DNA of 64,000 nt from Plantactinospora sp040120695 (GCF_040120695.1 NZ_JBEEAC010000001.1:124001-188000), one strand, 5' to 3'; positions 43,342 through 51,501 are shown, counted from the first letter of the stretch. Notes: generated by a model not told the origin, from the sequence alone. Numbers and translations: made by a program.

Positions 43342-44363
43342 ACCTGCCGGTCTGGGTATGGGCCGTGACGATCGTCGGTTTCCTCGTGATGATCGCCTTC
43401 GACTTCTACCTGGTCGCCCGCAATCCGCGCGAGCCGAGCTTCCGGGAGTGCGTCGCCTGGGTGTGCTTCTACGTGCTGGCCGCGGTCGCCTTCGGGTTCG
43501 TCCTGACGGCGACGGTCGGGGGCGGCTACGGCGGTCAGTTCTTCGCCGGCTGGATCACCGAGTACTCGCTCAGCGTCGACAACCTGTTCGTCTTCATCAT
43601 CATCATGAGCCGGTTCGCGGTGCCGTTGCAGTACCGGCAGAAGGTGCTGCTCATCGGCATCGTACTGGCGCTGCTGATGCGGGGCGCCTTCATCGCGGCC
43701 GGCGCGCAGGCGATCACCCGGTTCGACTGGCTGTTCTACCTCTTCGGCGCCTTCCTGATCTACACCGCCGTCAAGCTGGTGGGGCCGCAGCAGGAGGACG
43801 AGTTCTCCGAGAACCTGGCGCTGCGTACGGCGAAGCGGATCCTGCCGACCACCGGGTCGTACCGGGGTTCCTCGGTGCTGGCCCGGGTGGACGGCCGGCT
43901 GATGGTGACCCCGATGCTGATCGTCATGGTCGCCATCGGCACCACCGACCTGCTGTTCGCGCTGGACTCCATTCCGGCGATCTTCGGGCTGACCCAGGAG
44001 CCGTACCTGGTCTTCACCGCCAACACGTTCGCGTTGATGGGGCTGCGGCAGCTCTACTTCCTGATCGGCGGCCTGCTGGACCGGCTGGTGTACCTCAGCA
44101 AGGGCCTGGCGTTCATCCTGGCCTTCATCGGGGTCAAGCTCGTGCTGGAGGCGCTGCACCACGATGGGATCGGTTGGGCGCCGGAGGTGCCGATCATGGT
44201 CTCGCTCGGGGTCATCCTGGGCACGTTGCTGGTCACCACCGTCGCCAGCCTGGCGAAGTCCCGCCGGGACCGGTTCGAACGGCCGTCCGCCGCCACGGAG
44301 GGGGCGGGGGTCGGGACCCCCGCTGCCCACGAGACCGTGACGGCGGACCGGGACGGGGCCTGA
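43338..44363 (+). CDS. TerC-family integral membrane protein
   Basis: A 341-residue TerC protein with seven to nine helices. Diagnostic sequences are the helix with EYSLSVDNLFVFIIIMSRF and the later GTTDLLFALDSIPAIFGL, whose acidic residues are thought to bind metal. TerC/Alx proteins export manganese or support metallation of secreted proteins; tellurite resistance is only one reported phenotype. The C-terminal 40 residues are hydrophilic and variable. It ends the frc operon and is convergent with a small hypothetical gene seven bases away. Confidence 0.88.
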   Translation: MNLPVWVWAVTIVGFLVMIAFDFYLVARNPREPSFRECVAWVCFYVLAAVAFGFVLTATVGGGYGGQFFAGWITEYSLSVDNLFVFIIIMSRFAVPLQYRQKVLLIGIVLALLMRGAFIAAGAQAITRFDWLFYLFGAFLIYTAVKLVGPQQEDEFSENLALRTAKRILPTTGSYRGSSVLARVDGRLMVTPMLIVMVAIGTTDLLFALDSIPAIFGLTQEPYLVFTANTFALMGLRQLYFLIGGLLDRLVYLSKGLAFILAFIGVKLVLEALHHDGIGWAPEVPIMVSLGVILGTLLVTTVASLAKSRRDRFERPSAATEGAGVGTPAAHETVTADRDGA

Positions 44364-44370
44364 CCGGTCG

Positions 44371-44580
44371 TCAGATCTTGATCAGGTCTTCGTCCCCGGC
44401 GGTGCCGCGGAGGAAGCGCTCGATCTCCTCGTCGCTCGGCCGGGCGGCCCGGCGTTGGTTCTCCAGTGCGGCCGCCAGGCCGAGCCCGAGGCGGCGACCG
44501 TCGGCCGGGAACGCGGCCGGCAGGGCCAGCCGGTCGGAGAGGCGGGTCAGGGAACGTGAGAACGTTCGCCAGGTGGTCAT
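44371..44580 (-). CDS. Small hypothetical protein
   Basis: A 69-residue reading frame with plausible protein composition (TWRTFSRSLTRLSDRLALPA, an amphipathic helix, and the acidic PSDEEIERFLRG). An AGGAGTG lies 10 bases before the ATG. I do not recognise it, and its reality rests on codon bias and start signals only. Confidence 0.4.
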   Translation of the reverse strand: MTTWRTFSRSLTRLSDRLALPAAFPADGRRLGLGLAAALENQRRAARPSDEEIERFLRGTAGDEDLIKI

Positions 44581-44685
44581 GACAGCATCACTCCTGCTTG
44601 TCGGTCTTCCCGGGAAACGACGCTTCCCGGGACCGTGCGCACCATTCCGGACGGCGTGAATCCGTCCGGGACGGTGGTCCGGCAG

Positions 44686-44726
44686 GACACCCGGGTGTGC
44701 CTGGTGGGGCCAGGCGCACCCGGGTC
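44686..44726. other. Long hairpin in the oxc upstream region
   Basis: The arms at 44686-44704 and 44710-44726 pair over about 17 positions around a short TGGGG loop, with ACCCGGGT-type self-complementary parts in each arm. It could terminate a transcript or be part of a structured RNA. Confidence 0.45.
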
Positions 44727-44955
44727 GCCGGATCTTCCGCCGGCACGCCTCGTCGCGTGGCGGCCGGATCTGTGTCTGTCGCCGGCTCGATGACCGGCGG
44801 GGGTCGCCCGCCGTGCCCGTGCGGGGCCGCCACCTCGCGGCCCGGACCGTGGCGTGAACTGTAGGTCGGGCCTCCTGTGTGGAGCTACCCGGTGTCGCGC
44901 CACCACAAACCCTCGTGCTCGTCTCCGGCGACAGGTCCTGTTCGACGCTTCCAGG

Positions 44956-44971
44956 ATACCGCCTTCGGTAT
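44956..44971. promoter_or_regulatory. ATACCG-CCTT-CGGTAT inverted repeat
   Basis: A perfect 6-bp inverted repeat with a 4-base centre. It contains both ATAC and GTAT half-sites of the island operator but spaced apart, so it is either a variant site or a small hairpin. Confidence 0.35.
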
Positions 44972-45061
44972 ACAAAAAACGATCTAGTGACCAAAGCCAC
45001 CCGCATCACCCGACCGGGCCCACGACTACCAGGCTGGCGCCCGTGCGGGGCCAGCGTGCCC

Positions 45062-45140
45062 GGAAAACGTCCCCGTCACCCCTAGACACTCCGCTGTCAC
45101 ATGGTCCACGATTATTGCCTACCCCATACGGTATGCAGTC
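45062..45140 (+). repeat. Duplicated promoter block, oxc copy
   Basis: This block aligns with 37321-37398 upstream of frc and has the same conserved elements and operator. It ends 59 bp before the oxc start. Confidence 0.85.
45123..45137 (+). promoter_or_regulatory. Predicted GntR operator, oxc
   Basis: CCCATACGGTATGCA is identical to the frc operator and lies 62 bp before the oxc start. Confidence 0.7.
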
Positions 45141-45199
45141 TTTGGGGCACGGGAAGGACACGGCTTCCCGTCGTACGACGATGATGGAGGATTCTGATC

Positions 45200-46933
45200 A
45201 TGACCATCGCTTCCCTCGGGGAGTCAGAAGCCAGCGGCCTCGTGAGTGCGCAGAAGCTGACCGACGGGATCCATCTGGTCGTCGACGCGCTCAAGCTCAA
45301 CGAGATCGACTCCATCTACGGCGTGGTCGGCATCCCGATCACCGACCTGGCCCGCCTGGCGCAGGCGTCCGGCATCCGCTTCATCGGATTCCGGCACGAG
45401 AGCGCCGCCGGGCACGCGGCGGCGGCGGCCGGCTTCCTGACGAAGAAGCCGGGAATCTGCCTCACGGTCTCCGCCCCGGGGTTCCTCAACGGGCTGGTAG
45501 CCCTGGCCAACGCCACGGTGAACTGCTTCCCCATGGTGCAGATCTCCGGCTCCAGCGAGCGGCACCTCGTCGACCTGCAACGGGGTGACTACGAGGAGAT
45601 GGACCAGTTGGCGGCGGCTCGACAGTTCGCCAAAGCGGCATACCGCGTACAGCGGGCCGAAGACATCGGCCGCGGCGTGGCCCGCGCGATCCGCACCGCC
45701 GTGTCCGGGCGACCGGGAGGGGTCTACCTCGACATCCCGGCCGCGGTCCTCGGCGAGGTCATCGACGCGGAGCTGGGCGCGGCGTCACTGTGGCGGGTCG
45801 TCGACCCGGCCCCGCGCCAGGTGCCCGAACCCGCGGCCCTGGACCGGGCGATCGAACTGCTCGCGAGCGCACGGCGGCCGCTGGTCGTGCTCGGCAAGGG
45901 TGCCGCGTACGCGCAGGCGGACGACCAGATCCGGCGGTTCGTCGAGCTCACCGGTCTGCCCTACCTGCCCATGTCGATGGCGAAGGGCCTGCTGCCCGAC
46001 GACCACCCGCAGTCGGTGGCCAGCGCCAGATCACTGGCCCTCCGGCGGGCCGACGTGGTGATGCTCGTCGGTGCGCGCCTGAACTGGCTGCTCGGACACG
46101 GCGACGCGCCACAGTGGAACGCCGACGCCAGGTTCATCCAGGTGGACATCGCCAGTACCGAACTGGACAGCAACCAGCCCATCGCGGCACCGCTCGTCGG
46201 CGATGTCGGTTCGGTGATGCAGGCGCTGATCGACCGGACCGGACCCGGCCGGATCGTGGTCCCGGCCCAGTGGCGGGACGAACTCGCGGCCCGCTCCGCC
46301 GAGAACGTCGGCAAGATGGCCAAGCGCCTGCAGGCCGCCGAGACGGCACATCCGATGAAGTTCCTCGGCGCCCTACAGGCCATCCGCGACGTCCTGCGGG
46401 AGAACCCGCGGACGTATCTGGTCAACGAGGGCGCGAACGCGCTGGACCTGGCGCGTAACACCATCGGCATGCCGGTGCCGCGTCACCGCCTCGACAGCGG
46501 CACCTGGGGGGTGATGGGCATCGGTCTGGGGTACGCGATCGCCGCCGCCGTCGAGACCGGGGACCCGGTCGTCGCCATCGAGGGCGACAGCGCGTTCGGG
46601 TTCAGCGGCATGGAGATGGAGACGATCTGCCGCTACAACCTGCCCGTCGTCACCGTCGTGCTGAACAACAGCGGCGTCTACCGTGGCGACGAGGGGTCGT
46701 CGTCCGGGGACCCGGCACCGACCGCGCTCAGCGCCCGGCACGACCTCATGATCGCCGCATTCGGCGGCCGGGGCTACCGGGCGACGACGCCGACGGAGGT
46801 CGCCGTCGCCCTGCGCGAGGCCCTGGCGCTGGGCAGACCCGCGCTGATCGACTGCGTCATCGACCCCGCCGACGGAACCGAGAGCGGCAACATCTCCCAC
46901 CTCAACCCCAAGGGCATCACGGTGCAGCGGTGA
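45200..46933 (+). CDS. oxc: Oxalyl-CoA decarboxylase
   Basis: A 577-residue thiamine-diphosphate enzyme converting oxalyl-CoA to formyl-CoA and CO2. The N-terminal PYR domain has GVVGIPITDLARLAQ and the activating Glu67 in FRHESAAGHAAAA. The central domain contains CoA/ADP-binding-type sequence. The C-terminal PP domain has GTWGVMGIGLGYAIAAA and the ThDP motif GDSAFGFSGMEMETI ending in LNNSGVYRGDE. The Oxc-specific VVGIPITD and NNSGVYRG distinguish it from acetolactate synthase. GGAGG lies nine bases before the ATG. It is monocistronic, with a promoter duplicated from that of frc. Confidence 0.96.
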   Translation: MTIASLGESEASGLVSAQKLTDGIHLVVDALKLNEIDSIYGVVGIPITDLARLAQASGIRFIGFRHESAAGHAAAAAGFLTKKPGICLTVSAPGFLNGLVALANATVNCFPMVQISGSSERHLVDLQRGDYEEMDQLAAARQFAKAAYRVQRAEDIGRGVARAIRTAVSGRPGGVYLDIPAAVLGEVIDAELGAASLWRVVDPAPRQVPEPAALDRAIELLASARRPLVVLGKGAAYAQADDQIRRFVELTGLPYLPMSMAKGLLPDDHPQSVASARSLALRRADVVMLVGARLNWLLGHGDAPQWNADARFIQVDIASTELDSNQPIAAPLVGDVGSVMQALIDRTGPGRIVVPAQWRDELAARSAENVGKMAKRLQAAETAHPMKFLGALQAIRDVLRENPRTYLVNEGANALDLARNTIGMPVPRHRLDSGTWGVMGIGLGYAIAAAVETGDPVVAIEGDSAFGFSGMEMETICRYNLPVVTVVLNNSGVYRGDEGSSSGDPAPTALSARHDLMIAAFGGRGYRATTPTEVAVALREALALGRPALIDCVIDPADGTESGNISHLNPKGITVQR

Positions 46934-46983
46934 GGCCCGGCGCTACCTCCTCCGGACACGCGGAGCCGAGCCCGCATCGACCG

Positions 46984-47021
46984 GACGAGGACGACAGCGG
47001 ACCCGACGAGGACGACAGCGG
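46984..47021 (+). repeat. Tandem 17-bp repeat between oxc and the sigma-factor gene
   Basis: GACGAGGACGACAGCGG occurs at 46984-47000 and 47005-47021, a 21-bp period, in the short gap between two convergent stop codons. It may be a decayed 3' coding sequence, since it would read as an acidic DEDDSG repeat. Confidence 0.7.
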
Positions 47022-48302
47022 CTACCGGGACGGGTTCTCCAGCCGGGCCAGCCGCCGGTTGAGATAGCGCTGTTCGGGCAGGCTCGCGGTCAACCGCGCC
47101 GCCAGCCGGTACTCGTCCGCGGCGCCGGTCGGATCACCGTCGAGTTCCAGCAGGTGCGCGCGTACCGCGTACAGCCGGTGGTGCCGGCGCATGGCGGGGT
47201 CGGTGCGCAACGGGTCGAGCATGGCCAGACCGACCGCTGGTGAGTGGGCCATGGCGGCGGCGACGGCGTGGTTCAGTGTGACGGTCGGGCCGGGAGCGGT
47301 CCGCCCCAACATGTCGTAGAGGACGCTGATCTGCAACCAGTCGGTGTGCTCGTAGCTGCCGGCCTCGGCGTGCACCGCGGCGATCGCGGCCTGGAGCTGG
47401 TACCTGCCCACGTGCCCGCGGGGCAGGGTCGTCTCGAGTAGCGCGACACCCTCGTCGATCATGTCCCGCCGCCAGCGTGAGCGGTCCTGCTCCGCCAGCG
47501 GTACGAGATCGCCGGCGGCGTCGGTCCGGGCGGGTGACCGCGCGTGGGTGAGCAGCATCAGCGCGAGGGCGCCGGAGACCTCGGCATGGTCGGGCAGTGC
47601 CGCGTGTACCTGGCGGGTGAGCCGGATCGCCTCCTCGGCGAGTGAGGCGTCGAGCAGGGTCTCGCCGGAGGTCCGGGCGTAGCCCTCGGTGAAGACCAGG
47701 TGGCACACGTCGAGAACCGCGGCGACCCGGGCCGGTAGCTCGGGCGGTGACGGCATCTCGAACCGTGCGCCCGCCTGCCGCAGTGCCGTGCGGGCCCGGC
47801 TGAGTCGTTGGGTCATGGTACGGGCCGGTACGAGGTAGGCGGCGGCGATCTGCTCCACGTTCAGCCCGGCCACCGCGCGCAGGCTGAGGGCCACCTGTGA
47901 CGGCCTGCTCAGCACGGGATGGCAGCAGAGGAAGAGCAGCCGGAGCGTGTCGTCGACCTCCGGGTGCGGCACCTCGTCGGCGGCCGGCGCGATGGCAGGA
48001 TCGTTCCCCTGGCGGGCGGCGTCCAGCGCCTCGCGGCGGCTCCGGGCGGAGTCCGCCCGAAACCTGTCGATCAGGCGCCGCGACGCGACCCGGATCAGCC
48101 AGGCCCGTGGATCGTCCGGTAGCCCGCCGGCGGACCACTGGGCGGCGGCGGCCTCCGCGGCATCCTGGACCGCGTCCTCGCAGTCGGCCAGGTCGCCGTA
48201 CCGGCGCAGGAGCGCGCCGAGGACGTGCGGCGCCTCCCGGCGCCACACGTCCGCCAGCGTCGGCAGTCCGGTTCCGGCCGGACGGCTACTGGTCGTCGCC
48301 AC
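47022..48302 (-). CDS. ECF sigma factor with C-terminal TPR-like extension (ECF42-like)
   Basis: A 426-residue sigma factor. Residues 15-180 carry regions sigma-2 (DCEDAVQDAAEAAAAQW, WLIRVASRRLIDRFR) and sigma-4 (LSLRAVAGLNVEQIAAAYLV, with TMTQRLSRARTALRQAG). About 240 residues of helical, TPR-like sequence follow (EGYARTSGETLLDASLAEEA, LNHAVAAAMAHSPAVGLAML), the architecture of the ECF42 group. That group typically occurs beside DGPF/YCII proteins, exactly as here: the DGPF gene upstream overlaps this one by 17 bp. It has no classical anti-sigma factor. What activates it, and whether it reads oxalate promoters, is unknown. Confidence 0.9.
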   Translation of the reverse strand: MATTSSRPAGTGLPTLADVWRREAPHVLGALLRRYGDLADCEDAVQDAAEAAAAQWSAGGLPDDPRAWLIRVASRRLIDRFRADSARSRREALDAARQGNDPAIAPAADEVPHPEVDDTLRLLFLCCHPVLSRPSQVALSLRAVAGLNVEQIAAAYLVPARTMTQRLSRARTALRQAGARFEMPSPPELPARVAAVLDVCHLVFTEGYARTSGETLLDASLAEEAIRLTRQVHAALPDHAEVSGALALMLLTHARSPARTDAAGDLVPLAEQDRSRWRRDMIDEGVALLETTLPRGHVGRYQLQAAIAAVHAEAGSYEHTDWLQISVLYDMLGRTAPGPTVTLNHAVAAAMAHSPAVGLAMLDPLRTDPAMRRHHRLYAVRAHLLELDGDPTGAADEYRLAARLTASLPEQRYLNRRLARLENPSR

Positions 48303-48678
48303 CGGGCCACATCAGGGGCCGCAGTTCCACCGTTTCCCCGGGGCCGGAGAACTTCACGGCGACCTCCTCGGCGCGGGACCGGCTCTCCACGTCGATGAGG
48401 AAGAAGCCCGCCAGATGCTCCTTCGCCTCCGAGTACGGACCGTCGGTGGCCAGCGGCGCACCGTCCTGCCAGCGGTAGAGCCGCGCCGCCGACGGTGCGC
48501 CCAGCGCCTCGCCGCTGATCAGCTCGCCATTGGCCTGTAGCTCGGTCAGCACCTGCTCGAAGTCGGCGTTCAGCCGCTTGCGCAGGTCCTCGGGCAGCTC
48601 CTGGTGGGCGGCGAGGTAGTCGCCGGTCGGGTGTCCCCACGGTTGGGGATTCGAGTGGATCAGGATCAGGTACTTCAT
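48286..48678 (-). CDS. DGPF/YCII-domain protein
   Basis: A 130-residue YCII-related protein with the signature ATDGPYSEAKEHLAGFFLID; the name-giving DGPF reads DGPY. The N-terminus is MKYLILIHSNP, typical of the family. Such proteins accompany ECF42 sigma factors, but their biochemical role is unclear. I chose the ATG at 48678 because GGAGG lies eight bases upstream; a GTG three codons earlier is less well placed. The 3' end overlaps the sigma gene. Confidence 0.88.
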   Translation of the reverse strand: MKYLILIHSNPQPWGHPTGDYLAAHQELPEDLRKRLNADFEQVLTELQANGELISGEALGAPSAARLYRWQDGAPLATDGPYSEAKEHLAGFFLIDVESRSRAEEVAVKFSGPGETVELRPLMWPGGDDQ

Positions 48679-48803
48679 CGGATTCACCTCCGGGTCGCGC
48701 GACGGGGCGGTTCCGTCGCTCGACTGGAACGTCGGTGCGGCCCCGCCGATGTCGACACCGCGCGGTCACGATTTCCGGGACGGCAGCCGGGCATCAGGGA
48801 GGA

Positions 48804-49565
48804 TCAGCCCAGGGTTTCCCGCTCGGCGGCCTCCCTGCGGCGCTGGTGGTAGCTCTCCCGGGTGCGCTCGGTGTGCTTGCGCATCAGCTCGCCGGCCCGG
48901 CGGCCGTTGCGGCTGGCGATCACCTCGATCAGCTCCGCGTGCTCGTCCCAGGCCTCCCGGCCCCGTGACCGGGCGATCGGGGCGTAGTACCACCGCACCC
49001 GCCGGTCGACCATCGCGATCAGTTCGGCCAGGACCTTGTTGCCGGACATCTCGACAACGTACGCGTGCAGCGCCGCGTTCGCGGCGACCAGCTCCACCTG
49101 GTCGTCGTCCTGCAGCGCCTTCTCGCCGGCCTCCTGTAGCTCGCGGAGCCGTTCCACCTGCTCCGCGGTGGCCTGCCGGGCGGCCAGCCGGGCCGACTCC
49201 GACTCCAGCAGGGTACGGGTGGCGAGGAGCTGGTCCGCCTCCTCCTCGGTCGGCACGTGCACGAACGCGCCGAGTGCCGGGCGCAGGTCCACCCAGCCCT
49301 CGCTCTGCAGCCGTTGCAGCGCCTCCCGGACCGGCTGCCGGCTGACGCCGAGCTGGGCCGCGAGCTCGTTCTCGACCAGGTGCTCGCCGGGGCGCAGCTC
49401 GCGATTGATGATCATCTCCGCGATCACGTCGTAGACCGCCTGCCGCAGCGGCGCGGGCCGTTCCAGGGGCTGGCGCGCCACCCGTGGCTCGCGGCGGGCC
49501 GCGGTGAGTCGTCGCCGCCCACTACTGGCGCCGGCAGGCGAGGCCGAGCCCCCCCATTCGGTCAT
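48804..49565 (-). CDS. GntR-family regulator with FCD domain, candidate oxalate-island repressor
   Basis: A 253-residue regulator. The winged helix spans about residues 40-105 (LRQAVYDVIAEMIINRELRP, then ENELAAQLGVSRQPVREALQ). The helical FCD domain follows (ESARLAARQATAEQVERLRE, a metal-ligand-like ALHAYVVEMSGN, and WDEHAELIEVIASRN). FCD regulators bind organic acids or acyl-CoAs and recognise short palindromes. It is the only GntR protein in the window, lies inside the island, and has a half-site of the recurring TGCATACNGTATGCA in its own leader. It is therefore the best candidate for the operator-binding protein. GGAGG lies six bases before the ATG. The ligand may be oxalate, oxalyl-CoA or glyoxylate (inference). 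Confidence 0.9.
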   Translation of the reverse strand: MTEWGGSASPAGASSGRRRLTAARREPRVARQPLERPAPLRQAVYDVIAEMIINRELRPGEHLVENELAAQLGVSRQPVREALQRLQSEGWVDLRPALGAFVHVPTEEEADQLLATRTLLESESARLAARQATAEQVERLRELQEAGEKALQDDDQVELVAANAALHAYVVEMSGNKVLAELIAMVDRRVRWYYAPIARSRGREAWDEHAELIEVIASRNGRRAGELMRKHTERTRESYHQRRREAAERETLG

Positions 49566-49612
49566 GGACTACCTCCGGCTGCGAAGAAACCGATCGGACG
49601 TTCGTTGGCTAT

Positions 49613-49627
49613 AGCATACAGTCGTCC
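49613..49627 (-). promoter_or_regulatory. Weak GntR operator half-site upstream of gntR
   Basis: AGCATACAGTCGTCC contains a good left half-site (GCATACAGT), but the right half is not conserved. It lies about 50 bp before the gntR start, consistent with weak autoregulation. Confidence 0.4.
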
Positions 49628-49744
49628 AGATGCAATCGTCGTTGCCATCCCGGCGCGGCAGGTCGCCATCCCGGAGGCGGCAAAGGCCACGGCGGTCAGC
49701 CGGAATCACCGCCAGCGATGGTACGGGTCGACCGTGCGCGCGTC

Positions 49745-49774
49745 GGCGGGGTGGGCGACGTCGCCCACCCCGCC
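49745..49774. terminator. 30-bp perfect palindrome downstream of gcl
   Basis: The arms GGCGGGGTGGGCGA and TCGCCCACCCCGCC meet at a central CG, forming a perfect 30-bp palindrome 20 bp after the gcl stop codon (minus strand). It most likely terminates the panE-like/aldehyde dehydrogenase/gcl operon, although no T-run follows. Confidence 0.7.
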
Positions 49775-49793
49775 GGTCGGGCCGCGAGATCCA

Positions 49794-51497
49794 CTATTCG
49801 GTTTCCGGCACCGGCTCGAACTCGTGCACCTGGGCGATGGAGAGCCCGTGCGCGGTGTTCGCCTCGCGTTCGACCATCACCTCGACCAGTACCGGACGGC
49901 TGGTCCGCCGGGCCTCCTTGCTGGCCCAGGCGAGGGCGTCGGCGATCTCGTCGGGGTGCCGCACCCGGCGCCCGGTGCAGCCGTACGCCTCCATGATCTT
50001 GACGTTGTCCGTGCCGTACTCGTCGTAGTGGATGTCCACCTCGTAGTTCATCTCGTAGCCGATCTCGGCCTGCCGGATCAGTCCGAGATACTCGTTGTTC
50101 AACATCACCAGTACGAAGGGGATGTTGTACTGCGCGGCGACCGCGAGCTCCTCGACCAGGAACTGGAACGAGTAGTCCCCGACCACCCCGACCACCTCGG
50201 CGTCGGGTCTGGCGGATTTCACCCCGATCGCCGCCGGGATCTCCCAACCCAGCGGACCGGCCTGACCGCAGACCTGGTAGTGCCGGGGCTTGAACACCCG
50301 CTGGAACTGTCCGGACCAGATCTGGTAGAGACCGATCGCGGTGACGAAGTAGGTGTCCGGGCCGAAGAACTCGTTGAGCTCCCGGAAGACCCGGGGCGCC
50401 TTCACCGGTACGGCGTCGAAGTCGTCCCGGCGGCGCAGTGTCGCGCGCAGCCTGCGGACCAGCGAGACCCATTCACCCCGGTCCCGCCGTACCCCCCGAC
50501 GCCGGACGGCGTCGAGCAGCGCGGCGAGGAACGCCCCGGTGTCCGAGACCACCCCGAGGTCCGGCCCGAAAACCTTGCCGAGCTGGGTCGGCTCGATGTC
50601 GACGTGGATGAATTTCCGGTTGCCCCGGTAGGTCGGGAGGTCCCCGGTGTGTCGGTCGCCGAACCGGGCGCCGAGCGCGAGCACCAGATCGGACTCCAGG
50701 AAGGACGCGTTGCCGAAGCGCTGGGTGGTCTGGATGCCGGTCATCCCGGCGAAGAGATCGTGGTCCTCCGGGATCGCGCCCTTGCCCATCAGGGTGACCT
50801 GGACCGGGATGTCCAGCGTCTCGGCGACCTCCCGGAGCAGGTCCGTGGCCTCGCCGATGATCACTCCGCCACCGGCCAGGATCAGTGGCCGCTCGGCGGC
50901 GAGCAGCATGTCCAGCGCCCGCTCGACCCGGGGCAGGTGCGGCTCGACCCGGGCCACCGGAAGTGGGGCGTCGATCGAGGCGTCCCACTCGATCTCCTGC
51001 CGTGCCACGTCGATCGGCAGGTCGACCAGGACCGGCCCGGGCCGTCCGGAGCGGGCGATCCGGAACGCCTCCCGGAAGATCCAGGGCGCCTGGGCGGCCT
51101 CCTTCACCTGCACCGCCCACTTCGTCACCGGCTTGGCGATCTCGACGATGTCGACCGCCTGGAACGCCTCCTGGTGCAGCTTGGTGGTCGGCGCCTGGCC
51201 GGTGATGCAGACCATCGGGATGGAGTCCGCCTGTGCGGTGTAGAGACCGGTGATCATGTTGGTGCCGGCCGGGCCGGAGGTGCCGATCGCGACCCCGACC
51301 CGGCCGTTGGTCCGGGCCCAGCCGTCCGCCATGTGCGTGGCACCCTCCTCGTGCCGGACGATCAGGTGCCGGATGTCGCTGCGCCGCAGCGCCGCGTAGA
51401 GCGGCAGGATCGCGGCACCCGGGCAGCCGAACGCGATGTCCACGCCCTCCGAGGCGAGCACCGAGACGACCGCGTCCATGCAGGGGATCCTGGTCAT
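49794..51497 (-). CDS. gcl: Glyoxylate carboligase (tartronate semialdehyde synthase)
   Basis: A 567-residue ThDP enzyme condensing two glyoxylates to tartronate semialdehyde and CO2. Similarity to E. coli Gcl is clear throughout: FGCPGAAILPLYAALR, GTSGPAGTNMITGLY, ITGQAPTTKLHQEAFQAVDI, VCGQAGPLGWEIPAAIGV and GDYSFQFLVEELAVAAQYN. The residue aligned with Val51 of E. coli Gcl, which famously replaces the activating Glu, is Glu50 here (VRHEEGATHMADGW). Either this is a glutamate-containing Gcl or a related carboligase. It starts four bases after the aldehyde dehydrogenase stop and is last in its operon. Confidence 0.9.
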   Translation of the reverse strand: MTRIPCMDAVVSVLASEGVDIAFGCPGAAILPLYAALRRSDIRHLIVRHEEGATHMADGWARTNGRVGVAIGTSGPAGTNMITGLYTAQADSIPMVCITGQAPTTKLHQEAFQAVDIVEIAKPVTKWAVQVKEAAQAPWIFREAFRIARSGRPGPVLVDLPIDVARQEIEWDASIDAPLPVARVEPHLPRVERALDMLLAAERPLILAGGGVIIGEATDLLREVAETLDIPVQVTLMGKGAIPEDHDLFAGMTGIQTTQRFGNASFLESDLVLALGARFGDRHTGDLPTYRGNRKFIHVDIEPTQLGKVFGPDLGVVSDTGAFLAALLDAVRRRGVRRDRGEWVSLVRRLRATLRRRDDFDAVPVKAPRVFRELNEFFGPDTYFVTAIGLYQIWSGQFQRVFKPRHYQVCGQAGPLGWEIPAAIGVKSARPDAEVVGVVGDYSFQFLVEELAVAAQYNIPFVLVMLNNEYLGLIRQAEIGYEMNYEVDIHYDEYGTDNVKIMEAYGCTGRRVRHPDEIADALAWASKEARRTSRPVLVEVMVEREANTAHGLSIAQVHEFEPVPETE

Positions 51498-51501
51498 GGG
51501 T

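Larger units (their letters stand above)
44581..45199. other. Long noncoding region upstream of oxc
   Basis: No gene is supported in these 619 bp. Reading left to right it contains a 10-bp direct repeat CTTCCCGGGA (44606-44615 and 44623-44632), a long imperfect hairpin (44686-44726) and an ATACCG/CGGTAT inverted repeat (44956-44971). The promoter block shared with frc (45062-45140), with the predicted operator, and a GGAGG ribosome site (45186-45190) follow. A structured RNA leader or small RNA is possible. Confidence 0.55.

Noticed and set aside
44598..44864. Small frames upstream of oxc
   Set aside because: They have no ribosome site, biased composition, and overlap hairpin-forming sequence.
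44956..44971. Eighth island operator
   Set aside because: It has ATAC and GTAT half-sites, but the spacing differs from all the others, so I list it only as an inverted repeat.
49794..51497. Acetolactate synthase instead of glyoxylate carboligase
   Set aside because: Despite Glu50, the GQAPTTKLHQEAFQAVDI, VFGPDLGVVSD and CGQAGPLGW segments follow Gcl rather than IlvB, and the operon context is glyoxylate metabolism.
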